Counted from the first letter of the stretch, positions 43,968-54,535 are shown. The stretch: 64,000 bases of DNA from Bradyrhizobium sp. Rc3b (GCF_900114915.1 NZ_FOUS01000005.1:62001-126000), one strand, 5' to 3'. Made by a program: numbers and translations. The notes: a model not told the origin generated them from the sequence alone.

Positions 43968-44555
43968 ATGCTCGCGCCATCGGGCGAATTGCTGCGCGCC
44001 GGCATGGCGCTGAAGCTCAACCACGTCAAACGCGCCGCTCAATCCTATCTGCGTGACCAGACCAGCCAGGCGACCGGCAAGGTGACGTCTTACGCCGTGG
44101 CCGGCGGGCTGTTTGCGGTCGCGGGCCTGTTCGTGATCGCGGCATTCTTCGTCGGGCTGATCGCCCTGTACCGCTGGGTCGCCATCAACTACGGGCAGTT
44201 CTGGGGTTTCGGTGCCGTCGGCGGCGTGCTGCTGGTGCTGGCGGCGGTCTGCGCGGGCGTGGCAATGGCGCAGATGAAGCGCAAAGCCAAGCCGATCGTG
44301 CCGCTGGCCAGCCGGTTGCGCGTTGCGATCGCGACCCCGCGGATCCCGCGCGGAACGGTCAAGGAGGCCGTGAAGGAGGTTGCGACCACGATTCCCCTTG
44401 CGCCGCTCGCACCAGGCGAGCGCCGCCATGGCGCAAGAGCCCGGCCCGTTCGCACCAACCGACCCGTGCAGCTTGGCTTGATGCTCGCCGCGATTGGGTT
44501 GGCAGGGTTCACGGCAGCGCGCCGCCGGCGTCACGGCCGGAGATTGGACGCTTAA
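43968..44555 (+). CDS. Small membrane protein, phage-holin-like superfamily
   Basis: 195 residues. The first 40 are a helical amphipathic region, then two adjacent transmembrane helices (about 47-70 and 80-105) as in the PF07332/holin-like membrane families, then a basic cytoplasmic tail with a third hydrophobic segment near 165-180. It directly precedes the YihY gene (the TAA is followed at once by its ATG), so the two probably act together. Nothing else phage-related is nearby, so a prophage origin is not supported. Confidence 0.75.
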   Translation: MLAPSGELLRAGMALKLNHVKRAAQSYLRDQTSQATGKVTSYAVAGGLFAVAGLFVIAAFFVGLIALYRWVAINYGQFWGFGAVGGVLLVLAAVCAGVAMAQMKRKAKPIVPLASRLRVAIATPRIPRGTVKEAVKEVATTIPLAPLAPGERRHGARARPVRTNRPVQLGLMLAAIGLAGFTAARRRRHGRRLDA

Positions 44556-45686
44556 ATGCTGGTGCGGCGCTCCGAACAGATCGACTCCTGGCTGCTGGTG
44601 GCGGCGACGGCCGTCTTCGTGCTGACGGCGGAGCGCTACTTTCAGGACAGGGACCTGGTCCCATCGGGGCCACCGCAAGACCATCGCAAAGGCGAGGCGA
44701 ATTCACCGGAAACGCATCCCGCGCGCGCGGCCGTGCAGCCCGGCCATGGCCGCCGCGCCAAGAGCCCGTTTGAGATCCCCTGGAAGGGCTGGAAGGATAT
44801 CTTCTGGCGGACCTATCAGCGCATCGATGAGGATCGCCTGCTGGCGACCGCGGGCGGCGTCGTGTTCTTCGGGCTGCTCGCGGTCTTCCCGGCGGTCACG
44901 GCGGTGGTCTCGTCTTACGGCCTGTTCGCCGATCCCGCGACAATCAGCGCCAATCTGCAGACGCTTGCAACGATGCTGCCCGAGGGCTCGTTTCAGATCG
45001 TCGAGGACCAGGTGGCGCGCGTGGTCTCGCATGGCAATACCACGCTCGGTGCCACGTTCCTGCTCGGCCTTCTGCTGGCAATCTGGAGCGCCAATGCGGG
45101 GGTCAAGGCGATCTTCGATGCCCTCAATGTGGCCTATGAGGAACGCGAGAAGCGCAGCTTTATCCGGCTCAACATGGTCTCGCTGGCCTTCACGGTCGGC
45201 GGCATCGTGGCACTGCTGGTGATGGTGGGGGTTGTCGTTGCCTTTCCGCTGGCGCTCAATCATCTCGGCATGGCGCCCGAAAGCAAGCTGATCGTGGCGC
45301 TGGCACGATGGCCGCTCATGTTCCTCATCCTGCTGGTAGCGCTTGCGATCCTCTACCGCTTCGCGCCCAGCCGCGATGCGCCGCGCTGGCAATGGCTGAG
45401 CCTCGGCGCGGTGATCGCCGCCATCCTCTGGATCGCCGGCTCGGCGCTGCTGTCCTGGTATCTCTCGGAATTCGCCAATTACAATGCGACCTACGGCTCG
45501 CTCGGCGCGGCAATCGGCCTGATGACCTGGATGTGGATGTCGGCGATCGTCATCATGTTCGGCGCCGAGCTGAATTCGGAGCTCGAACGGCAGACGCTGA
45601 AGGACACGACCGCGGGGCCACCCAAGCCGCTCGGCACCCGCGACGCCGTCTCGGCCGACACGGTGGGAGCCGCCGCGCCAGCCTGA
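44556..45686 (+). CDS. YihY/virulence factor BrkB family membrane protein
   Basis: 376 residues. After a 70-residue Arg/Pro-rich N-terminus there are about six helices with family landmarks: LLATAGGVVFFGLLAVFPAV, LLGLLLAIWSANAGVKAIFDALN in parts, YRFAPSRDAPRWQW, GSLGAAIGLMTWMWMSAIVIMFGAELNSE in parts. Once called RNase BN, the family is now regarded as a transporter or envelope protein. It starts immediately after the preceding small membrane protein, so they are translated together. Confidence 0.9.
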   Translation: MLVRRSEQIDSWLLVAATAVFVLTAERYFQDRDLVPSGPPQDHRKGEANSPETHPARAAVQPGHGRRAKSPFEIPWKGWKDIFWRTYQRIDEDRLLATAGGVVFFGLLAVFPAVTAVVSSYGLFADPATISANLQTLATMLPEGSFQIVEDQVARVVSHGNTTLGATFLLGLLLAIWSANAGVKAIFDALNVAYEEREKRSFIRLNMVSLAFTVGGIVALLVMVGVVVAFPLALNHLGMAPESKLIVALARWPLMFLILLVALAILYRFAPSRDAPRWQWLSLGAVIAAILWIAGSALLSWYLSEFANYNATYGSLGAAIGLMTWMWMSAIVIMFGAELNSELERQTLKDTTAGPPKPLGTRDAVSADTVGAAAPA

Positions 45687-45834
45687 CCGCGCCCGGGAAC
45701 GAGCCGCTATCCCCTCGAATCAACAATGATGATAAGCTCATGCAGCTTGGGGGAGCATGAGGCGTGACGGGTTCGCACAGTGACCCGTGTTTTCCCGGGT
45801 GAGGCAGTCAGCTCTTTGAGGCGTAACGCGCGGC

Positions 45835-47316
45835 ATGATTCGCATTTCGACGATCTTCATCGCCATCTGCATGGTACTGGTCGCGGCCTCGCTCGGGCTT
45901 GTGCTCTACGCCGTCGCCGGCATCAGCGGAACCGAATCCGCGATCGTGGCGCTGACCGCGCTGACCTTCCTGATCCTCTACAACGCGGTGTCGATGCGGC
46001 TGCGCGACCGCAGCGACGTCGGCGGCCAGATCGCCGATTTGTCGCGCGGCACCGCCGACCTCGCCCGCCAGGTGGCGGAGTTCGGTCGCCGCCTGGCCGC
46101 GATCGAGGGCCGTATCGCCTCGTCCAATTCGACCAACTCCGACCGCATCCAGTCGGTGGTCGGCGAGATCAACGAGCTCGGCGGATTGGTCAGGCAGCTC
46201 GCCACCACCGTATCGACCCATGAGGATCTGTTGGCTGGCAATGCGCCAGCGCCGGCTCCCGCTCCGATCGCCAGGCTGGAGCCGGAGGCGCCAATCGACC
46301 TGATTGCGCCGTTCGAGGAGCGGCCTGCCCCGCCTCCGCTGCCCGCACCACCGTCACGACCGGCACCGGCGATCCAGACCCAGGCCGCCAATCCGGTTCC
46401 GGCCGTCAACGGGCGCAACCAGACCCAGTTGCTGGCGGCGCTGCGCAACGCGATCGACGAAAACCGCATCGACATCTTCCTGCAGCCGATGGTGACGCTG
46501 CCGCAACGCAAGGTGCGGTTCTATGAAGCCGTGACGCGACTTCGTGACGAGCGCGACCAGCTGATCGCCGCCGAGGAGTTCATCAGCATCGCGGAGGCGT
46601 CCGGCCTGATCGGGCGCATCGACAACATGGTGATGCTGCGCTGTGTGCAGGTGCTGCGGCGCCTGATGGTGCGCAACAAGGACGTCGGCGTGTTCTGCAA
46701 CGTCGCGGCCTCAACGCTCGGCAATTCCACCACCTTCGCGCAATGCCTCGACTTCCTCGAAGCCAACCGGGCGCTGGCGCCCTCGCTGGTGCTGGAGTTC
46801 AAGCAATCGACCTTCCGCAATCTCGGCCCGGCCGAGACCGAGAATCTCGCGGCGCTCGCTCAGCGCGGCTTCCGTTTCTCGATCGACCATGTCACCGATT
46901 TGCGCATCGAGCCGCGCGAGCTGGCCGACCGCGGCGTCCGCTTCATCAAGGTGCCGGCCACCCTGCTGCTCGACCCCCGGCAGGCCTCGGCCTCGGACAT
47001 CCATCCCTCCGACCTCTCCGACCTGCTCGGCCGCTTCGGCATCGACCTGATCGCCGAAAGGATCGAAGGCGAGCGCGCGGTCGTGGACCTGCTCGACTAT
47101 GACGTGCGGTTCGGCCAGGGCTTCCTGTTCGCGCCGCCCCGGCCATTGCGGCCTGAGGGGGCATCTGCTACCGGCGGGGCCTCGCCGAACCAGGCGCAGG
47201 ACATTCAGGGATCCAATGGCTCCGCTCCCCCCAGCCAAGGCGCGACATCTGGCGCGACGTCAGCCGCTCCGGCACAACGCATCACCGGCAACGCGGCGCT
47301 CGCGCGCCGCATCTGA
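45835..47316 (+). CDS. Membrane-anchored EAL domain protein with a substituted active site
   Basis: 493 residues. Two N-terminal transmembrane helices (about 4-29 and 36-52), a coiled-coil-like segment to about 130, a Pro/Ala-rich linker (135-190), an EAL domain (about 195-440) and a disordered Ser/Ala/Gly tail. Aligned to EAL phosphodiesterases the E231 (EAV instead of EAL), N289, E321, K372, E408 and Q428 residues remain, but the Asp-Asp pair of DDFG reads I350-D351 (SIDHV), so one metal ligand is lost. It may bind cyclic-di-GMP without cutting it, or be weakly active. Confidence 0.88.
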   Translation: MIRISTIFIAICMVLVAASLGLVLYAVAGISGTESAIVALTALTFLILYNAVSMRLRDRSDVGGQIADLSRGTADLARQVAEFGRRLAAIEGRIASSNSTNSDRIQSVVGEINELGGLVRQLATTVSTHEDLLAGNAPAPAPAPIARLEPEAPIDLIAPFEERPAPPPLPAPPSRPAPAIQTQAANPVPAVNGRNQTQLLAALRNAIDENRIDIFLQPMVTLPQRKVRFYEAVTRLRDERDQLIAAEEFISIAEASGLIGRIDNMVMLRCVQVLRRLMVRNKDVGVFCNVAASTLGNSTTFAQCLDFLEANRALAPSLVLEFKQSTFRNLGPAETENLAALAQRGFRFSIDHVTDLRIEPRELADRGVRFIKVPATLLLDPRQASASDIHPSDLSDLLGRFGIDLIAERIEGERAVVDLLDYDVRFGQGFLFAPPRPLRPEGASATGGASPNQAQDIQGSNGSAPPSQGATSGATSAAPAQRITGNAALARRI

Positions 47317-47331
47317 TCGACGCTGCGCATC

Positions 47332-48186
47332 ATGACCACACTGCATTTCGCCGAAAGCCTGCGCGAGCTCGTGGGCGGTGTCGATGTCGTGCTCAGCGAC
47401 ATCTGGGGCGTGGTCCATAACGGCCTCGAATCCTTCCCGGAAGCCTGCGAGGCGTTGCACACTTATCGCAGCCGCGGCGGTACGGTGATCCTGATCACCA
47501 ACGCACCGCGCCCGGCCGATAGCGTGCAGCGGCAGTTGCGCAAGCTCGGCGTCGCCGACGAGACCTATGACGCCATCGTTTCGTCCGGCGACCTGACCCG
47601 GCTCTATGTCGCCGAGCATCCCGGCCGCAAGATGTTCTGGCTCGGTCCCGAGCGCGACAACTCGATCTATCGCGGGCTCGACGCGAAAACCGCGCCGCTG
47701 GAGGAAGCCGACTACATCGTCTGCACCGGCCTCTATGACGACGAGACCGAAACGGCGGAAGACTATCGCGGCATGATGCTGAAGGCGCGCGAGCGCAAGC
47801 TGACGCTGGTCTGCGCCAATCCCGACATCGTGGTCGAGCGCGGCGACCGGCTGATCTATTGCGCCGGCGCCATCGCGGAGCTCTATCGCGAGCTCGGCGG
47901 CGAGGTGATCTTCTACGGCAAGCCGCACCGGCCGATCTATGAGCGCGCAATGGCACTCGCCGGTGAACGCCAGGGCCATCCGATCGACCGGAAGAAAGTG
48001 CTGGCGATCGGCGATTCCGTCCGCACCGACTTAACCGGCGCGCGCGAATTCGGCATCGACTGCCTGTTCGTCACCCGCGGCATCCATGCCGAGGAGTTCG
48101 AGGGCCTCGACCAGCTCGACCCGGCATCGGTGATGGAATTGTTCGGCCACCCGCCGAAGGCGCTGATGCGCGAATTGAAGTGGTGA
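47332..48186 (+). CDS. HAD-superfamily hydrolase, class IIA (NagD-like, TIGR01459 type)
   Basis: 284 residues. HAD motif I is DVVLSDIWGVVHNG (nucleophile and acid Asp/Trp positions: DIWGV), motif II VILITNAPRP, motif III/IV VLAIGDSVRTDLTGAREFGID. Large cap between, with ICANPDIVVERGDRLIYCAG-like sequence (CANPDIV). Such enzymes are sugar-phosphate or nucleotide phosphatases; the substrate is unknown. It starts 15 bases after the EAL gene stop and may be co-transcribed with it. Confidence 0.9.
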   Translation: MTTLHFAESLRELVGGVDVVLSDIWGVVHNGLESFPEACEALHTYRSRGGTVILITNAPRPADSVQRQLRKLGVADETYDAIVSSGDLTRLYVAEHPGRKMFWLGPERDNSIYRGLDAKTAPLEEADYIVCTGLYDDETETAEDYRGMMLKARERKLTLVCANPDIVVERGDRLIYCAGAIAELYRELGGEVIFYGKPHRPIYERAMALAGERQGHPIDRKKVLAIGDSVRTDLTGAREFGIDCLFVTRGIHAEEFEGLDQLDPASVMELFGHPPKALMRELKW

Positions 48187-48238
48187 CGGCTGGGCGTGAA
48201 CTGACGCCGGCTTAGACCAATTGCTTAGCTCTCAACAC

Positions 48239-48361
48239 CGTCATGGCCGGGCACAGCCGTCCGAAGGACGGCGTCGCTTCCGCTCGCCTATGACCCGGCC
48301 ATCCACGACTTGCTTCCAACGCCCAAGAACGTAGATGCCCGGGACAAGCCCGGGCATGACG
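48239..48361. repeat. Palindromic repeat, GTCATGGCCGGGC type copy 2
   Basis: Ends CGTCATGGCCGGGCACAGCC and GGACAAGCCCGGGCATGACG, with inner GTCCGAAGGACGGC hairpin and CATCCACGA / CGTAGATG arms. Convergent transcripts of the HAD and CheY-like genes meet here. Same family as 28023-28107. Confidence 0.8.
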
Positions 48362-48398
48362 ATCTCTATAGAAGGCTGTGTTTGGATCAGGCGGCGCT

Positions 48399-48794
48399 TT
48401 ACGCGCTCGCCATGTCCGGGAAGACCGCCTCGATCTTGGTCTTCAGCGTCGCCGCGTTGAACGGCTTGACGATGTAGTTGTTCACACCGGCCTTCTTGGC
48501 CGCGATCACGTTCTCGGTCTTGGATTCCGCGGTGATCATGATGAAGGGCGTGGTGGCGAGGTTCGGATCCGCGCGCACTTCGCGCAGCAGGTCGTAACCC
48601 GTCATCGGCTCCATGTTCCAGTCGGAGATCACGAGCCCGTACTTCTTGCCGCGCATCTTGTTCAGTGCTGCCGAACCGTCGCTGGCATCATCGATGTTCT
48701 CGAAGCCAAGCTGCTTCAGCAGATTCCTGATGATACGGATCATGGTGCTGTAGTCGTCCACCACCAGAACCGGCATCGACAAATCAACCGCCAT
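48399..48794 (-). CDS. CheY-like single-domain response regulator
   Basis: 131 residues, only a receiver domain. The acidic pair is in LVVDDYSTM, phospho-acceptor D58 in LVISDWNMEPMTG, Thr in IMITAES and K110 in YIVKPFN. There is no output domain, so it acts by protein contact, as in chemotaxis or in phosphorelays. No chemotaxis genes are near. It has GGGAGTCGAG upstream and an isolated transcript. Confidence 0.93.
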   Translation of the reverse strand: MAVDLSMPVLVVDDYSTMIRIIRNLLKQLGFENIDDASDGSAALNKMRGKKYGLVISDWNMEPMTGYDLLREVRADPNLATTPFIMITAESKTENVIAAKKAGVNNYIVKPFNAATLKTKIEAVFPDMASA

Positions 48795-49026
48795 CTCGAC
48801 TCCCCCAACGCAAACCCAGGAATATTACGATCGGAACTGCCCCAAGCTGGAGCCCCGGCAGTTCCACGCTCAAGGACTAGCACCAAGGCGTTAAACAGCG
48901 CGTTAATTGGGGACGCCCGCCAAGAACTGAAATCGCGTTCGATCCGGCCGCCTCCCTCCCGCTTGACTTCATCCAGCCGGTCGCGCCACGGTCCCGCCCG
49001 GTCCTGCCGGTTTGAGAATTCCCCTG

Positions 49027-49998
49027 ATGGCTCCGCATTTTACCATTATCCGCGACACCACGCCGGTCTCCGCGATTCCAAGGGGTGCCGTGGTCGCCAT
49101 GGGCAATTTCGACGGGGTTCATCTCGGCCACCGCGCCGTGATCGCCGCAGCCCTGGAAATGGGCCGGGCGCAGGGCCGCCCCGCGCTGGCATTGACCTTC
49201 GAGCCGCATCCGCGGCGGTTTTTCAGCCCCAACACCCCCCAATTCCGCCTGACGGACGAGCGGGCCAAGCTGCGGCTTCTGGCCGGCACCGGGCTTGCCG
49301 GCGCCGTGGTCATGACCTTCGACAAGGCCCGTGCCGGAACTAGCGCGCAAGACTTCATTCACCATGACCTGATCGGGCGGCTCGGCGTCAGCGGGATCGC
49401 GGTCGGCTATGACTTCCATTTCGGCAAGGGACGGGTCGGCTCGCCGAGCCTTCTGGTCAACGAAGCGCCCCGCCTCGGCATCGAGGTCGATGTGCAGCCC
49501 CATGTCGATATCGACGAGCGGCCGGTGTCCTCCAGCGCCATCCGGATCGCACTCGCCGAAGGCCTCCTCGGCGAAGCCACCACCATGCTCGGCGCGCCCT
49601 GGTTCGTCACCGGCGAGGTCATCCACGGCGAAAAGCGCGGCCGCGATCTCGGCTATCCCACCGCCAACATCCGCCTGGACGCCAATTGCGGACTGAAGCA
49701 CGGCATCTATGCGGTGCGCGTCGGCCGCGGGCCTGAGCGGCTGGACGGGGTGGCAAGCTTCGGCCGCCGCCCGACCTTTGATAACGGTGCCCCGCTGCTC
49801 GAGATCTTCCTGTTCGACTTCAAGGGCGACCTCTACGGGCAGGCTCTGGACTGCGCCTTCGTCGGCTTCATCCGCGAGGAGCTGAAATTCGACAATCTGC
49901 AGGCCCTGATCCGCCAGATGGACGACGATTCCGCCCGTGCCCGCGCCATCCTGGCCGCCGCCCCGGACGCATTTCCGCGGCTCGGCACCATCGATTGA
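49027..49998 (+). CDS. ribF: Bifunctional riboflavin kinase / FAD synthetase
   Basis: 323 residues. The N-terminal nucleotidyl-transferase domain has VVAMGNFDGVHLGHRAVI and FEPHPRRFF; the C-terminal kinase domain has HGEKRGRDLGYPTANI, KHGIYAVRV and VGFIREELKFDNLQAL. It phosphorylates riboflavin to FMN and adenylates FMN to FAD. It lies upstream of ileS and lspA, a widely conserved order, although 200 bases separate it from ileS. Confidence 0.96.
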   Translation: MAPHFTIIRDTTPVSAIPRGAVVAMGNFDGVHLGHRAVIAAALEMGRAQGRPALALTFEPHPRRFFSPNTPQFRLTDERAKLRLLAGTGLAGAVVMTFDKARAGTSAQDFIHHDLIGRLGVSGIAVGYDFHFGKGRVGSPSLLVNEAPRLGIEVDVQPHVDIDERPVSSSAIRIALAEGLLGEATTMLGAPWFVTGEVIHGEKRGRDLGYPTANIRLDANCGLKHGIYAVRVGRGPERLDGVASFGRRPTFDNGAPLLEIFLFDFKGDLYGQALDCAFVGFIREELKFDNLQALIRQMDDDSARARAILAAAPDAFPRLGTID

Positions 49999-50200
49999 GC
50001 CCGAACCCGGCTTCCCCGAACCTTTGCGCTTCCCTTGGCCCCCTGCTATGGAGGGCCCATGTTTGCGCGGCGCATCATAGGGATTAGCGGCCCGGCTTCC
50101 GCCTGAGCCTTCGGCTCGGCGCAAGACCGGGATTTTGTCGTTTCACCCCGCGATTCCGCATCGCCATCCGTTCCCGCGCCCTTCCGAGCCAGTCAGCCTC

Positions 50201-53200
50201 ATGTCCGAAAAGCCGCAAAAGTCCCCCAAGTCTGAAGCCAAAGACTATTCGAAGACCCTGTTCCTGCCGCAGACCGAATTCCCGATGCGCGCCGGCCTGC
50301 CGCAGCGCGAGCCGGAGATCCTCAAGCGCTGGTACGAGATCGGTCTCTACGAGAAGCTGCGCGAGGCTGCCCAAGGCCGCGCCAAGTTCGTGCTGCATGA
50401 CGGCCCGCCCTATGCCAACGGCAACATCCATATCGGCACCGCGCTGAACAAGATCCTCAAGGATCTCGTCACCAAGAGCCAGCAGATGCTCGGCTTCGAT
50501 TCCAACTACGTGCCCGGCTGGGACTGCCACGGCCTGCCGATCGAATGGAAGGTCGAGGAAGAGCACTATCGCAAGAAGGGCAAGCAGAAGCCCGACTTCC
50601 GCGACTCCACCGCGATGATCGACTTCCGCCGGGAGTGCCGTGCCTACGCCACGCATTGGCTCGGCGTGCAACGCGAGGAGTTCAAGCGCCTCGGCGTCAT
50701 CGGCGACTGGGACCATCCCTACGCCACCATGAGCTTCCCGGCCGAAGCCCAGATCGCGCGCGAGCTGATGAAGTTCGCGGCCAACGGCACGCTCTATCGC
50801 GGCTCCAAGCCGGTGATGTGGAGCGTGGTCGAGAAGACCGCATTGGCCGAAGCCGAGGTCGAGTACGAGGACTACACCTCCGATACGGTGTGGGTGAAAT
50901 TCCCGGTCACCTCGCCCGCGCACGGTGCGCTCGCTACCGCAAGCGTCGTGATCTGGACCACCACGCCGTGGACGTTGCCGGGCAACCGCGCCATCTCGTT
51001 CTCGCCGAAGATCGCCTACGGCCTGTACAAGGTGACGGACGCGCCCGCCGACAATTGGGCCAGGACCGGAGATCTCCTGATCCTCGCCGACGCGCTCGCT
51101 GAAGAGGTCTTCAAGCAGGCGCGCGTGACGGCCTTCGAGAAGGTGCGCGACGTGCCCGGCGACACCATGGACGCGATCGAATGCGCCCATCCGCTGAAGG
51201 GTCTTGCCGGCGGCTACGACTTCATCGTGCCGCTGCTGCCCGGCGACCACGTCACCGACGACACCGGCACCGGCTTCGTGCACACCGCGCCCGGCCATGG
51301 CCGCGAGGACTTCGATGCCTGGATGGCGCAGGCGCGCGAGCTCGATGCGCGCGGCATCACCACGGCAATCCCCTACACCGTCGACGAGAACGGCGCCTAC
51401 ACCGATCATGCGCCGGGCTTTGCCGGCAAGCGCGTCATCAACGACAAGGGCGAGAAGGGCGACGCCAACGAGGCCGTGATCAAGGCGCTCGTCGAAAAAG
51501 GCATGCTGCTAGCGCGCGGCCGGCTCAAGCACCAATATCCGCACTCCTGGCGCTCCAAGAAGCCGGTGATCTTCCGCAATACGCCGCAATGGTTCATCGC
51601 GATGGACAAGGACGTGGCGCAGGGCGGCAAGACCAAGAGCGGCGACACGCTGCGCGCCCGCGCGCTGCACGCGATCTCGGTGACGCAATGGGTGCCGCCG
51701 TCAGGCGAGAACCGCATCAACGGCATGATCGAGGCGCGGCCCGACTGGGTGATCTCGCGTCAGCGCGCCTGGGGCGTCCCGATCGCCGTGTTCGTGCGCG
51801 AGAAGGGCGACGGCTCCGCCGAGATCCTCCAGGACGAGGCCGTCAACACCCGTATCGGCGATGCCTTCGAGCAGGAAGGCGCCGATGCCTGGTACGCGAA
51901 GGGCGCGCGCGAGCGCTTCCTGGGCGCACGGGCCAATGAAGACTGGCAGAAGGTCGACGATATTCTCGACGTCTGGTTCGATTCCGGCTCGACGCACGCC
52001 TTCGTGCTCGAAGACCCCGTGCAGTTTCCCGGGCTCGCTGGCATCAAGCGCAAGGTCGACGGCGGCACCGACACGGTGATGTATCTGGAAGGCTCGGACC
52101 AGCATCGCGGCTGGTTCCACTCCTCGCTGCTGGAGAGCTGCGGCACCCGCGGCCGCGCGCCCTACGACGTCGTGCTGACCCACGGCTTCACCCAGGCCGA
52201 GGACGGCCGCAAGATGTCGAAGTCGCTCGGCAACACCATCGAGCCGCAGGCCGTCATCAAGGAATCCGGCGCCGACATCTTGAGGCTCTGGGTCGCGTCC
52301 TGCGACTACACCGACGACCAGCGCATCGGTCCCGAGATCCTGAAGAACACCGTCGAGACCTACCGCAAGCTGCGCAACACCGTGCGCTGGATGCTCGGCA
52401 CGCTGCATCATTACAAGCCGGCCGACGCAGTGGCGCCTGCCGAGATGCCCGAGCTCGAACGGCTGATGCTGCACGAGCTCGCGGTGCGCGCGGCTGCGGT
52501 CGACAAGGCCTATCGAGAGTTCGACTTCAAATCGGTGGTCGCGATCCTGTCCGCTTTCCTGAACAGCGAGCTCTCGGCGTTCTATTTCGACATCCGCAAG
52601 GACACGCTTTATTGCGATCCGCCGTCGTCGCCGACGCGCAAGGCGGCGCTGACGACGATCGACCTGTTGTGCGCCTCGGTCCTGAAATGGCTGGCGCCGA
52701 TCCTCAGCTTCACCGCGGAGGAAAGCTGGCGCATGTATCGGCCAGATGCCGAGCCATCGGTGCATCTGACGCTGTTCCCGACCGATCTCGAAGCCTTGCG
52801 CGACGACAAGCTCGCCGCGAAATGGGAAGCGATCCGCAACGTCCGCCGTGTCGTCACCGGCGCGCTCGAGCTCGAACGCGCCGCCAAGAACATCGGCTCC
52901 TCGCTGGAGGCTTCGCCGGTGATCTACGTCGCCGACCGGGACATGCTGATGACGCTGTTCGACGTCGACCTCGCCGAAATCTGCATCACCTCGAATTACG
53001 AGGTGCGCGAAGGCGAGGCGCCCGCCGATGCGTTCCGGCTCGATGCCGTGCCCGGTGTCGCGGTCGTGGTGGAGAAGGCGGTCGGCACCAAATGCGCCCG
53101 CTCCTGGAAGATCTCCCCAATGGTCGGCGAAGACGCTGAATATCCCGACGTCACCCCGCGCGATGCACAGGCGCTGCGCGAGTGGAAGGCGTTGGGCGTG

Positions 53201-53209
53201 AGCGTCTGA
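50201..53209 (+). CDS. ileS: Isoleucine--tRNA ligase
   Basis: 1002 residues, class I synthetase. HIGH motif is [19 protein letters not shown] (near residue 75), the editing CP1 region spans about 200-430, and the KMSKS signature is [12 protein letters not shown] (near residue 670). It ends without the E. coli-type zinc finger Cys set. The ATG at 50201 ([20 protein letters not shown]) is preferred to a TTG-led frame beginning at 50135. lspA follows 10 bases later. Confidence 0.97.
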   Translation: MSEKPQKSPKSEAKDYSKTLFLPQTEFPMRAGLPQREPEILKRWYEIGLYEKLREAAQGRAKFVLHDGPPYANGNIHIGTALNKILKDLVTKSQQMLGFDSNYVPGWDCHGLPIEWKVEEEHYRKKGKQKPDFRDSTAMIDFRRECRAYATHWLGVQREEFKRLGVIGDWDHPYATMSFPAEAQIARELMKFAANGTLYRGSKPVMWSVVEKTALAEAEVEYEDYTSDTVWVKFPVTSPAHGALATASVVIWTTTPWTLPGNRAISFSPKIAYGLYKVTDAPADNWARTGDLLILADALAEEVFKQARVTAFEKVRDVPGDTMDAIECAHPLKGLAGGYDFIVPLLPGDHVTDDTGTGFVHTAPGHGREDFDAWMAQARELDARGITTAIPYTVDENGAYTDHAPGFAGKRVINDKGEKGDANEAVIKALVEKGMLLARGRLKHQYPHSWRSKKPVIFRNTPQWFIAMDKDVAQGGKTKSGDTLRARALHAISVTQWVPPSGENRINGMIEARPDWVISRQRAWGVPIAVFVREKGDGSAEILQDEAVNTRIGDAFEQEGADAWYAKGARERFLGARANEDWQKVDDILDVWFDSGSTHAFVLEDPVQFPGLAGIKRKVDGGTDTVMYLEGSDQHRGWFHSSLLESCGTRGRAPYDVVLTHGFTQAEDGRKMSKSLGNTIEPQAVIKESGADILRLWVASCDYTDDQRIGPEILKNTVETYRKLRNTVRWMLGTLHHYKPADAVAPAEMPELERLMLHELAVRAAAVDKAYREFDFKSVVAILSAFLNSELSAFYFDIRKDTLYCDPPSSPTRKAALTTIDLLCASVLKWLAPILSFTAEESWRMYRPDAEPSVHLTLFPTDLEALRDDKLAAKWEAIRNVRRVVTGALELERAAKNIGSSLEASPVIYVADRDMLMTLFDVDLAEICITSNYEVREGEAPADAFRLDAVPGVAVVVEKAVGTKCARSWKISPMVGEDAEYPDVTPRDAQALREWKALGVSV

Positions 53210-53219
53210 TCCCGCGGCC

Positions 53220-53714
53220 ATGACCCCGCTCCGCGCCGGCATCCTCGCGGCCCTGGTCACCCTCGTGGCGGACCAGGCCTCAAAGCTCTGGCTGCTGAAC
53301 GGGTTCGACCTCGCCCGTCGCGGCGTGGTCAAGGTGACGCCGTTCTTCGACCTGGTGCTGGCCTGGAACATCGGCATCAGCTTCGGCTGGTTGCAGAACG
53401 ACGGCCAGGCGGCGCAGCTCGCGCTGATGGCCGTCAAGGCCATCGCCGTGGTCGCGCTGGCGATCTGGATGGCCCGCTCGCACACCCGACTGGCCACGAT
53501 CTCGTTGGGCCTCATCATCGGCGGCGCCATCGGCAACGGCATCGACCGCCTCGCCTATGGCGCGGTGGTCGATTTCGCCCTGCTCCACATCGAGATCGGC
53601 GGAAATACCTATAATTGGTATGTGTTTAACCTCGCCGACGTGGCCATCGTTGCTGGGGTGGCGGGGCTATTGTATGATTCCTTCCTGGGGGTACCCGCCG
53701 CAAAAGCGCCCTGA
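53220..53714 (+). CDS. lspA: Lipoprotein signal peptidase II
   Basis: 164 residues, four transmembrane helices. Both catalytic aspartates are in place: GNGIDRLAYGAVVDF (first Asp about 111) and VFNLADVAIVAG (second Asp about 139). It cleaves diacylglyceryl-modified prolipoproteins after Lgt. It starts 10 bases after ileS and is part of the ribF-ileS-lspA run. Confidence 0.96.
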   Translation: MTPLRAGILAALVTLVADQASKLWLLNGFDLARRGVVKVTPFFDLVLAWNIGISFGWLQNDGQAAQLALMAVKAIAVVALAIWMARSHTRLATISLGLIIGGAIGNGIDRLAYGAVVDFALLHIEIGGNTYNWYVFNLADVAIVAGVAGLLYDSFLGVPAAKAP

Positions 53715-53809
53715 TCCCGGCCGATACGGACCGGCAGGTGGAACCCGGCCTTTGCGAGGGTTTGCCGCGTGCGAGCGGCGATCTGACACAATATGGAACA
53801 GGTACAGTA

Positions 53810-54535
53810 ATGCGCAGCTCGAAGACCAGCATTTCGATGGTTCGAGACCCCCGATTGGGGCTTTGGCGGGCGTTGAGATTGTCCGCCGTCGCGCTCGGCA
53901 TCGGCCTCGTCATGTCGGCCGGCGCAGCACGCGCCGGTGACGACGACGATGAAGATGACGGGATGACCTTCGAAGAGAAGATCATCGACAATCTGATGTC
54001 CGGCATCGGCGCCAAGAGCATGGAAAAGCCCGGCATCGAATACCGCGAGCGCTCGCCGCTGGTCGTGCCGCCCAAGCTCGACCTGCCGCCTCCCGCGACC
54101 CAGGCCAAGGCCGCGCCGAACTGGCCCAAGGACCCCGAGGAGAAGCGCCGCAAGGAAGCCATCGCCGCGCGCAAGAAGGCAACCAAGGAAACGGAAAACT
54201 GGCAGGCCGCCCGACAGCTGACGCCCGCCGAGATGAAGGCCGGCCAGGTCGCCGCAGCCCCCCGGACAAGCAATGACCCGATCCAGCCGGGCACCAACGG
54301 CAATCCGTCACTCAGCCCCGCCGAACTCGGCTTTTCCGGCGGCCTGTGGAATATGATGAAGGGCGGCAACGCCACCGAAGAAAAGAAATTCACCGAGGAG
54401 CCGCCGCGCCAGTCGCTGGTCGAGCCGCCGCCGGGCTATCAGACGCCGTCTCCGAACTACGCCTATGGCGCCGGGCCGGACAAGTCGCGACGGACCTATT
54501 TCGACATCATGTCCGGCAAGGACAAGGAACAATAG
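53810..54535 (+). CDS. Exported Pro/Lys-rich protein of unknown function
   Basis: 241 residues with a signal peptide (start MRSSKTSISMVRDPRLGLWR, ending near SAGAARA), then an acidic stretch (DDDDEDDG), MTFEEKIIDNLMSGIG, and a low-complexity, Pro- and Lys-rich body with a conserved-looking SPAELGFSGGLWNMMKGG. The C-terminus is Tyr-rich and charged. No domain is recognised. It sits between lspA and two M16 peptidases, a position often kept in Bradyrhizobium. It might be an envelope partner of those peptidases (inference). Confidence 0.7.
   Translation: MRSSKTSISMVRDPRLGLWRALRLSAVALGIGLVMSAGAARAGDDDDEDDGMTFEEKIIDNLMSGIGAKSMEKPGIEYRERSPLVVPPKLDLPPPATQAKAAPNWPKDPEEKRRKEAIAARKKATKETENWQAARQLTPAEMKAGQVAAAPRTSNDPIQPGTNGNPSLSPAELGFSGGLWNMMKGGNATEEKKFTEEPPRQSLVEPPPGYQTPSPNYAYGAGPDKSRRTYFDIMSGKDKEQ

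Noticed and set aside
43968..44555. Holin-like gene as a sign of a prophage
   Set aside because: No other phage genes, integrase or tRNA-bounded insertion nearby; it pairs with a YihY gene, a chromosomal arrangement.
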